DNA from: a virus
Length of the DNA stretch: 28,066 nt
Virus record (IMG/VR): IMGVR_UViG_3300020497_000007
Location: 1 to 28,066 of that record
Strand: one strand, 5' to 3'
In this document: piece after piece, positions 14,253 to 23,008 of the stretch
Layout: each line of letters starts with the position of its first letter
Position numbering within the stretch: the stretch's first letter is position 1
Position numbers and translations under genes: made by a program
The notes under the pieces: generated by a model
Databases searched by the model: none
What the model was told of the DNA's origin: nothing
Seen by the model: only the letters and a program-made list of their open reading frames with translations

Positions 14253-17200
14253 ATGTCTAAATCCATTAGGATAAATACAACACCTCTAGGGAATGATAAA
14301 CACTTAAAAGTAAAAATTGATCAAGATTTTGATTTTTTAGAGATTTTAAGTTTAAAAATAACCCAAACTGAAGCGTACACTAAGTATTGTTCGGATTATG
14401 GTGTTGTAGTTGGTAGAGTTGTAGTTAATAACGGATTTGGTATTCCAAACGCTAAAATTTCTATTTTCATCCCATTAGCGGAAGAAGATAAATCAAGACC
14501 AGAGATTAATGGGTTATATCCATTTGAAACTATTTACACTAAAGATTATAAGGGGATTAGATATAATTTATTAAGTAATGAACCAAGACCAGATGATGAA
14601 TGTCACGTTGCGGTAGGTACTTTCCCAGATAAACGACAAGTTTTAGATTGTGGTACAACTTTGGAAGTATTTGAAAAATATTATAAGTTTACTACTACTA
14701 CTAATAGTGCGGGTGATTATATGATATTCGGTGCTCCAGTTGGAGAACATACAATTCATATTGATGTTGATTTAAGTGATATAGGATTTATTAGTCAAAA
14801 ACCTTATGAATTAATTGGTCAAGGTTTTAGTAAAAATTTATTTGCGAGTAATAGTCAATTTAAAACAGGACAAAATTTAGATGTATTAAGTCAAATAAAA
14901 AGTAGAAATACTAGTGCGAGTGTAATTCCATTTTGGGGTGATTTAGAAGAATGTGAAGTTGGTATTACAAGAGTAGATTTTGATTTAAATTATGATATAA
15001 TACCCACAGCGATTTTTATTGGGAATATTTTTGGTGATAATGAAAAAAATAGTGTTAATAAAAGATGTAGACCTAGAAGAAAATTAGGAAATCTTTGTGA
15101 AACTGTTACCGGTGAAGGGACTATTGAAATGATTAGAAAAACACCGGAAGGACTTATAGAAAAGTTTTCGGTGGATGGTGATAATTTAATTAATGAAAAT
15201 GGTGTTTGGTGTTATCAAATACCAATGAACTTAGATAAGTTAGTTACTGATGAGTTTGGTAATTTAGTACCATCAGAAGATCCGGAAAAGGGTGTACCAA
15301 GTAACGCTAAAGTTAGATTTAGAGTTGCTATGAATGAAACTGGTGATACTGGTAGAATACGTTCTAGAGCTAAATTTTTAATACCGAATAGAGGTCTTGA
15401 TTATAATTTTGATGATTCAACACCAGATACTGAATTCGCTGATTTAAGGTGGAAAAAAGTGTATACTGTTAGACAATTTATTGCTCGGTATCAAAAATAT
15501 TGTGAGACAAAAGTTTGTGGAACTAAAAGATCTTTTATTGGTATAAAGGATGTTGATGATTGTGGTGATCATACACCATTCCCATACAATAGAATTGATA
15601 CTGATTTAAATCCGTTATATAGTATTATATGTTTAATCGTAACTATATTAATGACATTAATAGAATTAATTAATGTAAGTTTAATTAGATTACTTAACAT
15701 TGTTATAGGTGCTTTAAATGCTATACTTTGTTTTATTTGTAATATTATCTACGGATTAGGTCAATTTATTGACTCTATTGTTAGTGCCATTAATGGTCTT
15801 ATCCCTGGTAACGGACCATTAAGTTTTAATGTTTGTAATTTTTGTATTGGTACTGGTTGTTGTACTTGTGGAAGTATAATGAATTATATGTCATGTATTT
15901 CTATTAAGTGTGATGAAAAATCATTCGCACCAGGGTGTTATAAACCATCATCATGTTCTTTACCAAGTGGTTGTAGTATACCATCAGATGTAGATAAACT
16001 TGGATGGTGTACGGCTAATAGTGGTCAACCACCAGAAAACTATCCTGGCGATGGTGTTACTAATCAAATTGATTGTGGATCATATAACGCGAGTGATGCT
16101 CATGGGTGTTGTGGTCCCGCGGGAAGTGGTTTTATTCCATTCGCTGGCGCTATGGATTGTATTGAAATACAATTAGCGAGAGCTCTAAATGTTTTTAAAT
16201 TTGATTTTTATAATGATTGGATTAATGGTAGTCTTTACGCTTTTTTATTCAAATATAAAGTTAGAAGAAAAAAGAGTAAAAAAAGAACTGTAGAAAAGTT
16301 TTGTGAATATGATTGTCACGACACGTATGAAAGTGATACAGATTCACCGGAACATAAGTATAATAAGTGTAGAGATAATTTATTCTTAGTTGATACTTGT
16401 GTTGCTAACGATAATAACCCTATTAGTTTTAATAAGGTTGGTATAGATGAAGGTATTATAAAAGAACATAAAGATGAATTATATTATGCTGCGATGACAC
16501 ATGATACCGCCAACTTATTATACGCTACAGATATAACTTGTCTTGGTAGTGCGGTTAATTGTGATATTGATGGTAGACAAAAAATAGTTACTTATTTAGT
16601 TAACACTTCATATAAAATGCCACCAGATACAGCTGAATTAGATAGTAATAATGTTTTGGAAACTACCGCGATAGACCCATTATTATTATCTTTAAATTGT
16701 TTTAGGGTTAAAGTTGAAGATTATAATTGTAAAAATATTAAAAGAATTTGTGAAATTGGTATTGGTTTGGATGAAAATAGAGTTGATGATACACCACCGG
16801 GGGTAGCCGCTAATTGTAATATTGAAATATTTGATAGTCCAATTACTATCGCCACAACGGAAGAATTAGAAGGTGAATTTTTAAGAAATGAATTAGGTTC
16901 TTGTGCTACTGGAATTTATCAGTTTGATTGTACACAAGAACAAACAGATTACAATATATTTAGAGGGTATAATAATCCAAACCCATTGGGGCTACCAACA
17001 GAAAATTCATATTTTTATTATTTTGGGATTAATCCTGGTAAGAGTGCGTTGGATTGTGCTATGGCCTCATATTTTGTCCCTTGTAAGCGAGATAAACAAA
17101 ATCAAATCCCAGCTCAAATTACAACTATAGATAATACTTGTAATAATCAAAACGCTGGTTCTGTTACCGTTAATCTATTAGGTGGTAAAGAACCATTTAC

Positions 17201-18737
17201 GTACACATTTGCTGATACTAATTCTAATTCAATATTAGGAAGTCCTTCATCACCAACAACATCTAATTTTATATCATTCACTAATCTATTTGCTGGTTCA
17301 TATCAATTAAGTGTGACCGATAAATATGGTGATAATTCATTATACAATATCAATATCAATGAACCATTAAGTTTAATTGCTGTACCAACAAGTGTACAAA
17401 ATACAACATCACCTATTTTAAGTAATGGTAGTATAGATATTAATGTATTTGGTGGTAATCCACCTTACACATATCTTTGGTCGCCAGGTGGACAAACAAC
17501 ACAAGATTTGTCTGGAATTGGTGTTGGTGTTTACAATGTAACCATTAAAGATACTGCGACACCTACTTGTAGTCAACAGACTATAACATTAACTGGGTTA
17601 ACTATAGCATCACCTTCTGCGTTGAATTTTAATTATACAACAGTACCATCTAGTTGTTATAATCAAGGTGATGCACAAATAGTGTTATCAAATATTACCG
17701 GTGGAACTTCTCCATATACAATATTTATTAATGGAACATTAACTACAAGTAGTATTGGTAATTTAACTGGTAATACTAGTGGTATACCATATACAATAAC
17801 AGTTTATGACTCAACATCAGCACAAACTGTGACACAAATTGTTACTTTAACATCACCACCTTTATTAACAGCAACAGCAGTACCTGGTACTATTTTATGT
17901 AATGGTTGTACCACTAATATTACTGTTAACCCTAATGGTGGAACATCACCATATACTTACAAATGGAATGATTCAAATAATCAAACTACACAAACAGCCC
18001 TTAATTTATCTGAAGGTACTTATGTGTGTATGATAAAAGACGCTAAAGATTGTGAATATAAAGTTACAACTACAATCACAGCACCACCAAAATTAGATAT
18101 AAATAATGTATTTGTAACTAATGCGGTTTGCTTTAATGGCACAGCTCAAGTTAGTTTTAATCTTGCTGGCGGTACTGGTAATTTAAGTTATGCTATATAC
18201 AATGCCGCATTAAATACAACTTTAACACCGACTTGTAATAATTGTAATACACCAACAAGTACACCATGTACTTCATCTTGTGTATCATCACCTGGTACAT
18301 TAGCGCAACCAATAACTAGTAATGTAACACCTGGGACTTATACATTTAATATACCGCATATTATGATTAGTAAACAATATTATATGGTGGTAACTGATAC
18401 TAATGGTTGTAAAACTTGTACAACATTTATTGTAACATCACCACCACAATTATCTGGTTTATTTACATATAATTTAACTAATAGTATACCGTTTAAACAA
18501 TATTCATTAAATATTACTGGTATAGGTGGGACTTTAACTACATCGTATACTATTAATTTATATAATAGTGTTTTAGGTAATACTAATTGTAATCTTAGTA
18601 CAACTCCAATAACACCTAATAGTTTTACACCAACAACTAAAGATTACATAAATTTAGGTAGTGGTGAATATATAATACAAATAAAAGATGATAATAATTG
18701 TCTATGGTGTAGTTCAACGTTCACTTTACCCTCATAA
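14253..18737 (+). CDS. large structural/adhesin protein with hydrophobic core and SprB-type repeats, 1494 aa
   Basis: Several zones can be seen. Residues about 50-180 contain a carboxypeptidase-regulatory-like beta-sandwich (GRVVVNNGFGIPNAKISIFIPL ... TNSAGDYMIFGAPVGEHTI). Residues 455-517 are an unbroken hydrophobic stretch, long enough for two or three membrane helices. Residues 528-620 are Cys-rich (14 Cys in about 93 residues, including CC and CxxC patterns). Around 660-690 there is a basic KVRRKKSKKR tract. From about 956 to the end there are five or six SprB-like repeats. SprB repeats are known from flavobacterial gliding adhesins. In a phage, this suggests host-surface binding by a tail or baseplate fibre, with the hydrophobic part perhaps used for membrane contact; both are inference. 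It overlaps the next gene by one base. Confidence 0.85.
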   Translation: MSKSIRINTTPLGNDKHLKVKIDQDFDFLEILSLKITQTEAYTKYCSDYGVVVGRVVVNNGFGIPNAKISIFIPLAEEDKSRPEINGLYPFETIYTKDYKGIRYNLLSNEPRPDDECHVAVGTFPDKRQVLDCGTTLEVFEKYYKFTTTTNSAGDYMIFGAPVGEHTIHIDVDLSDIGFISQKPYELIGQGFSKNLFASNSQFKTGQNLDVLSQIKSRNTSASVIPFWGDLEECEVGITRVDFDLNYDIIPTAIFIGNIFGDNEKNSVNKRCRPRRKLGNLCETVTGEGTIEMIRKTPEGLIEKFSVDGDNLINENGVWCYQIPMNLDKLVTDEFGNLVPSEDPEKGVPSNAKVRFRVAMNETGDTGRIRSRAKFLIPNRGLDYNFDDSTPDTEFADLRWKKVYTVRQFIARYQKYCETKVCGTKRSFIGIKDVDDCGDHTPFPYNRIDTDLNPLYSIICLIVTILMTLIELINVSLIRLLNIVIGALNAILCFICNIIYGLGQFIDSIVSAINGLIPGNGPLSFNVCNFCIGTGCCTCGSIMNYMSCISIKCDEKSFAPGCYKPSSCSLPSGCSIPSDVDKLGWCTANSGQPPENYPGDGVTNQIDCGSYNASDAHGCCGPAGSGFIPFAGAMDCIEIQLARALNVFKFDFYNDWINGSLYAFLFKYKVRRKKSKKRTVEKFCEYDCHDTYESDTDSPEHKYNKCRDNLFLVDTCVANDNNPISFNKVGIDEGIIKEHKDELYYAAMTHDTANLLYATDITCLGSAVNCDIDGRQKIVTYLVNTSYKMPPDTAELDSNNVLETTAIDPLLLSLNCFRVKVEDYNCKNIKRICEIGIGLDENRVDDTPPGVAANCNIEIFDSPITIATTEELEGEFLRNELGSCATGIYQFDCTQEQTDYNIFRGYNNPNPLGLPTENSYFYYFGINPGKSALDCAMASYFVPCKRDKQNQIPAQITTIDNTCNNQNAGSVTVNLLGGKEPFTYTFADTNSNSILGSPSSPTTSNFISFTNLFAGSYQLSVTDKYGDNSLYNININEPLSLIAVPTSVQNTTSPILSNGSIDINVFGGNPPYTYLWSPGGQTTQDLSGIGVGVYNVTIKDTATPTCSQQTITLTGLTIASPSALNFNYTTVPSSCYNQGDAQIVLSNITGGTSPYTIFINGTLTTSSIGNLTGNTSGIPYTITVYDSTSAQTVTQIVTLTSPPLLTATAVPGTILCNGCTTNITVNPNGGTSPYTYKWNDSNNQTTQTALNLSEGTYVCMIKDAKDCEYKVTTTITAPPKLDINNVFVTNAVCFNGTAQVSFNLAGGTGNLSYAIYNAALNTTLTPTCNNCNTPTSTPCTSSCVSSPGTLAQPITSNVTPGTYTFNIPHIMISKQYYMVVTDTNGCKTCTTFIVTSPPQLSGLFTYNLTNSIPFKQYSLNITGIGGTLTTSYTINLYNSVLGNTNCNLSTTPITPNSFTPTTKDYINLGSGEYIIQIKDDNNCLWCSSTFTLPS
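17118..18734 (+). repeat. SprB-type repeat array in the 1494-aa protein (5-6 degenerate units)
   Basis: Units of about 75-115 residues share the pattern 'C.nG...v...GG..PYtY.w......l..G.Y.v.v.D...C....'. Examples are VFGGNPPYTYLWSPGGQTT...GVYNVTIKD, NPNGGTSPYTYKWNDSNNQ and NITGGTSPYTIFING. Units begin near residues 956, 1043, 1118, 1208, 1284 and 1403 (approximate). The first four are clear, and the last two are divergent with insertions rich in Cys, Thr and Pro. Confidence 0.8.
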
Positions 18738-20320
18738 TGAATACTGAAAGATTATATAAAATATTAGATTCACAGATTTCAAAAAAGTCTGTGAATAAAG
18801 ATTTTAATATTAACATTGGGTTAAGTAATACTAATAAACCATTACCACTCAATCAAATTGATAGTGTTGTTGATCAATCCCAAGTCTTTGAAGATGAAAG
18901 AAATGTTAGTAATTTATATAGATTTTTAGGTTCAATTAGACCATTAATATCAAATGTTTTATTTGATATCACAGGTCCGGATTCATTACAAACTATTAAT
19001 AGTATTATATCTTTATCAGATGAACAATTTTCACAAGTGAATCAACTATTAATTGAACAAAATGGTTGGTTTGGTTATTTCGTTCAAAATGGTAATAATT
19101 TATGTGAATTCGTTGATTTATACCCTAAAAAAAAAGATTTATTAATTGTTAAAGATGGTGTAAAAGATAACTGGTCATTAAAGATAACTTACCCTTATAC
19201 CGGTTTATCTAATACAGTTTATTTTAACGCTAATAATGATCCATTACGACCAATTTATTTAAGTGATGGTATCGCGATTAGTTCTGTTTATCAAACAAAA
19301 GTTGGTGATGTTGATATGACTGGGTTTAAAATACCAATTTCACATGGTTTAAATGTGGGTGATGAGGTTAAGATTACCGGAGGAACTTTATATGATGGTA
19401 TACATACAGTGATTTTATTGGGTGATAATGTTAATAATGAGTTTATAATTAACACTTTTATTACTGGTTCAACTAGTGGTATTACATTTACAAACGCGTC
19501 AATGAAAAGAGTGGTTAATAATGTAGAATCAAAATATTATGCGAGATACTTTAGTGCGATCACACAAACTAATGAAATAGATTTTTATCCAACAGCGTTT
19601 AGTACAACCATTTTTGGTGATGAAGTCATAGGTTTCAATACCAATAATAATATAGATATATCATTATATAGGGATTATTTAGATAGACCTATTACCGAAG
19701 TATATTTAACGATGGTTAAAACAAAAACATCCTCAAATTATTGGGGTAATTTAAAAGTTGGATTAGAAACAAAAGTTGATTTAGTTAATTATGACATAAA
19801 ACAAATAAATGATCAACCCTACCCATTACCTGATTTAGGTATAATTAGTTCGACTAATAATGTTTTCTTCGGTGATATTATTGATTACAACGATGAAAAT
19901 ATTAGTGAGATAATATTAGAAGGGGCTAGACATAGATTCAATTCTAATAATAGAAATACTAACTCATATTATGAGGGGTATTATTATAAACCACATTATA
20001 AAATAGTTACACAATATTATTCAAGTCAAGTGGAATATAGTGATCCTAATATACCAACTATTAATATACCAGATTACGCTTTATTTTCTAATGGTAGATA
20101 TAGATGGAGAGATATATTAACAAAGGGATACTTTGATGAAACTAATAGAGGTGTTAATTATCCATTTTTAAATGGGGTTACATATATCCACGAGAATTAT
20201 TTTTTAAGTTTAAAGCGTCAAGATCCTACACTTTCGTATGATCATGGAACTTCATCAATTAATGGTGCGACTTGTTCAAGTACACAACAATTTACAATAA
20301 ACGATAACGATGTTTGTTAA
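18737..20320 (+). CDS. hypothetical structural protein, 527 aa
   Basis: The start ATG overlaps the previous stop (TAATG). The N-terminal ~70 residues are helical and charged. The middle is strand-rich with a segment around residues 190-255 (GFKIPISHGLNVGDEVKITGG...DGIHTVILLGDN) that looks like a small beta-barrel with a Gly-rich turn. Near the C-terminus the segment GRYRWRDILTKGYFD ... NYPFLNGVTYIHENYFLSLKRQDP is dense in aromatics and looks conserved. No enzymatic motif or membrane segment. I do not recognise a named family; the context (between virion genes downstream of gp25/gp6) makes a baseplate or tail-fibre part the likeliest role. Confidence 0.78.
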   Translation: MNTERLYKILDSQISKKSVNKDFNINIGLSNTNKPLPLNQIDSVVDQSQVFEDERNVSNLYRFLGSIRPLISNVLFDITGPDSLQTINSIISLSDEQFSQVNQLLIEQNGWFGYFVQNGNNLCEFVDLYPKKKDLLIVKDGVKDNWSLKITYPYTGLSNTVYFNANNDPLRPIYLSDGIAISSVYQTKVGDVDMTGFKIPISHGLNVGDEVKITGGTLYDGIHTVILLGDNVNNEFIINTFITGSTSGITFTNASMKRVVNNVESKYYARYFSAITQTNEIDFYPTAFSTTIFGDEVIGFNTNNNIDISLYRDYLDRPITEVYLTMVKTKTSSNYWGNLKVGLETKVDLVNYDIKQINDQPYPLPDLGIISSTNNVFFGDIIDYNDENISEIILEGARHRFNSNNRNTNSYYEGYYYKPHYKIVTQYYSSQVEYSDPNIPTINIPDYALFSNGRYRWRDILTKGYFDETNRGVNYPFLNGVTYIHENYFLSLKRQDPTLSYDHGTSSINGATCSSTQQFTINDNDVC

Positions 20321-21167
20321 TAGGTATAGAATATTAGCCGGTAGTTTACCGGATACGAGTGGTACGACTATGGTAGTACCATTTTCATTAGATTTTTTTC
20401 CGGTGGATAATTCTGAATTAATCCAAACTAATTTCGTTGATATGGAGACGGAAAAAGCGATTAACCCTATCATTGATTATGAAAAATCAAGATTTTTACC
20501 ATTTGTTAGTGGGGGTACACAAATTAGTGAAATTAAATATAAATTATTTAATGGACCAGGTTCTCCACTATATTACTCTGATTTAGGGATAACAGATGAT
20601 GACGTTAAATTTAGAAGAAATAGATATTTAAACACTTTTTTAAAGTTATCATTTTATGATTCTGATGAGGTAACAAATAGTAACTTCTTATTCTCAATTG
20701 ACCACTTTAGTCAATTAGGGGATGATCAAGTTGATTTAACTGGATGTCCACCAGCTAGTAGTAGTTGTACTGGACCTATTAATGTTAATTATGGTAAACC
20801 AAAAGTAGTAACTTCAATGCCAGTATCTTATTTAAGTAGTGATCCAATTTCATTACCAAAAAAAATGGCTGAAGGATATTATATTTATTGGTTATTAAAA
20901 GATGTAATAAATAAACCAAAAGATATTTATGTTAGGGCGACTTTGAATAACGCTGTAACTGGTAAAATTACCCAATTTTATGGTGTTTTAGATTTGTACC
21001 CATTAGAATACGACTCATCTATGTTTAAGAAAAGAAATATTAAATGTAAAATTTTTAAAGACCCAGTAGATGGGATTTTTAAATATAATATTGATGACAC
21101 TGATAGATCAATATCTATTAACCAATTATTAACAACAATAAATCTTTATAAATTAATTGTTAAATAA
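20310..21167 (+). CDS. hypothetical structural protein, 285 aa
   Basis: The gene overlaps the previous one by 11 bases and starts with ATG in another frame. The protein is strand-rich and soluble-looking. It has a short Cys-containing loop (LTGCPPASSSCTGP, about residues 144-157) and a conserved-looking C-terminal part (MAEGYYIYWLLKDVINKPKDIYVRATLNN). There is no domain I can name. Its tight coupling to neighbours suggests that its product is needed in fixed ratio with them in the baseplate or fibre. Confidence 0.75.
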   Translation: MFVNRYRILAGSLPDTSGTTMVVPFSLDFFPVDNSELIQTNFVDMETEKAINPIIDYEKSRFLPFVSGGTQISEIKYKLFNGPGSPLYYSDLGITDDDVKFRRNRYLNTFLKLSFYDSDEVTNSNFLFSIDHFSQLGDDQVDLTGCPPASSSCTGPINVNYGKPKVVTSMPVSYLSSDPISLPKKMAEGYYIYWLLKDVINKPKDIYVRATLNNAVTGKITQFYGVLDLYPLEYDSSMFKKRNIKCKIFKDPVDGIFKYNIDDTDRSISINQLLTTINLYKLIVK

Positions 21168-22093
21168 TGGAAATAATAAATAGGATAGTACCTTTAGAAG
21201 ATTTAATTAGTAGAAAATCACCATTAAATTTGGATGGTAAAACTATTTCATTGGGTGGTAATAATTGTATTGTTATTCAAACTAAAGATATTATTTTAGA
21301 AAACGCCATTGATATTAGTTTTAATTGGGGTGAAATTATAGCTGAATCTTTTAGTATTAACATTTTTTTAACTCAAAACATTGATGATATTGGTATTTAT
21401 AAAGATATTGATAGTGTTGATGAAACACCTGATTATAGTATATTAGAGGGTTATTATAATTATTATTTAACTGGTCTAACTTGGACAACCCCTTTACCAC
21501 ATGATGTAGTATTTACAGGACCCTACACAATTGATCAAACTTTATTATATCGATTAAGAGGTCAAACAGCCGTTGACCATTATTTTAGTGGTGGTACAGT
21601 GACAGGGTTAACTAGTAGTTTAATAGATACGGTTAAAACATATAAAAAAGCTACCCCATATCAAGTTGGGACTAATCTTAACACAGAACCTACACAATAC
21701 TTTACTGGTATATTATCTTTAACAACCGGTAGTACTAGTTATGTTTTGGACGCGTCAATTACAGATATTTTTAATACTGGTATTCGTTATGTAGATGATA
21801 ATACCAAAAGAACTGTGTATGATGATACATTTAACATTGATATTATTATAAATAAAACTACATTTGAATATAGTGCTCTTGGGTGGGATAGTTCAAATAC
21901 TTCACTTTCGGCCTTAACAAAAGAAGAGTTAGATTTAGGAATAGTTTTTCCTCACAAAATATATAATGATGTATTTATAGATAGGAGTGAAATATCGGTA
22001 GAAGAAACTCAAATGAAGTTATCTGAAATTGATACATTAGCTCAATTAATAAGATATGGGAATAAATTTTATAACATTAAAACACAAGATTAA
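21167..22093 (+). CDS. hypothetical structural protein, 308 aa
   Basis: ATG overlaps the upstream stop by one base (TAATG). The protein is beta-rich, with many Thr, Ile, Asp and Tyr, and Gly turns (FTGPYTIDQTLLYRLRGQ; FSGGTVTGLTSS). It has no signal peptide or membrane span. The C-terminus is a charged helix (SEISVEETQMKLSEIDTLAQLI). Unrecognised; probably virion-associated from its place in the cluster. Confidence 0.75.
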   Translation: MEIINRIVPLEDLISRKSPLNLDGKTISLGGNNCIVIQTKDIILENAIDISFNWGEIIAESFSINIFLTQNIDDIGIYKDIDSVDETPDYSILEGYYNYYLTGLTWTTPLPHDVVFTGPYTIDQTLLYRLRGQTAVDHYFSGGTVTGLTSSLIDTVKTYKKATPYQVGTNLNTEPTQYFTGILSLTTGSTSYVLDASITDIFNTGIRYVDDNTKRTVYDDTFNIDIIINKTTFEYSALGWDSSNTSLSALTKEELDLGIVFPHKIYNDVFIDRSEISVEETQMKLSEIDTLAQLIRYGNKFYNIKTQD

Positions 22094-22096
22094 GTA

Positions 22097-23008
22097 ATGG
22101 CAACAGGCGTATATGGAACAATAAGACCAACAGATGTATCACCAAATGATATGGAAATTTACTATCATTATAGTCCATCTAGATCTACAACTGGTAATGT
22201 GGATTTAATTAAAATTAGTGACCCTAATGAAATTATTAAGAAAGTTGATGATCCTAGTAACCCTGGACAAATTTTTGGTGGGATGTATACACTTACATTA
22301 CCAACAACTATTTTTAATTTAAAGGGGATTTATAGTATTATTATTAGACCAAAACAAATTAAGACTACTATAATGGATTGTGGAATTTTATCCGCGTTTC
22401 CAGATATAAAAGGTATTGTTCTTGATTCTAGTACAATTTTACCGGAAGATATTAGTAAGTTTGAAAACCAAGGTTTAGTTGGATTTAGGGTAGAGTACTT
22501 ATCAACGAATCCTACCGCTAATGAGAAGAAAGTTCAAAATGTATTTAGAATTGTTACATCAAATAACAAATGTGAACCAGTTTTAGGTAATCAGAATAAT
22601 ACATCACAAAAATCAACTACATATAGATTTAACGATAATTCAACAACCGTATTTTGTACATTAACACCTAGCTCAGCTCCAAATGTAAAACCAAACGCTT
22701 TACCATTTATTGGTGTTCCAGGTCAAAAAGTTATTATAACTAATACTTTTTTCAATCCAGTTATGATTGAAATTGAGATGGTTGAAAATGATTTTGATAC
22801 ATTAGCTAATGGGTTATTTGGTAATCAAACTAAATCAGACGCTGATGGTGTTTATACCATTTACAATAATAGTAATGAAATTTATAAACAATATAATCTT
22901 TTTGAAATTAAAGATGAATTCGGTAAACCACTTTATGAAGTTAGAGAGGAGAGAACTAATATTGATTTCACAAAAGACTTTAATCAAATTATTACCGGTG
23001 TTCAATAA
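22097..23008 (+). CDS. hypothetical structural protein, 303 aa
   Basis: The gene starts three bases after the previous stop. The protein is soluble and beta-rich. It begins with a short YGTIRPTDVSPNDMEIYYHYSPSR-type opening and includes an FNLKGIYSIIIRPKQIKTTI strand pair and a C-terminal charged segment (YNLFEIKDEFGKPLYEVREERT). There are three scattered Cys but no clear metal site. No named family; a baseplate or fibre-associated role is inferred from position. It overlaps the following large gene by one base. Confidence 0.75.
   Translation: MATGVYGTIRPTDVSPNDMEIYYHYSPSRSTTGNVDLIKISDPNEIIKKVDDPSNPGQIFGGMYTLTLPTTIFNLKGIYSIIIRPKQIKTTIMDCGILSAFPDIKGIVLDSSTILPEDISKFENQGLVGFRVEYLSTNPTANEKKVQNVFRIVTSNNKCEPVLGNQNNTSQKSTTYRFNDNSTTVFCTLTPSSAPNVKPNALPFIGVPGQKVIITNTFFNPVMIEIEMVENDFDTLANGLFGNQTKSDADGVYTIYNNSNEIYKQYNLFEIKDEFGKPLYEVREERTNIDFTKDFNQIITGVQ

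Noticed and set aside
16903-17130. 75-aa open frame inside the 1494-aa gene
   Set aside because: It lies fully inside a well-supported reading frame and its sequence has no protein-like features.
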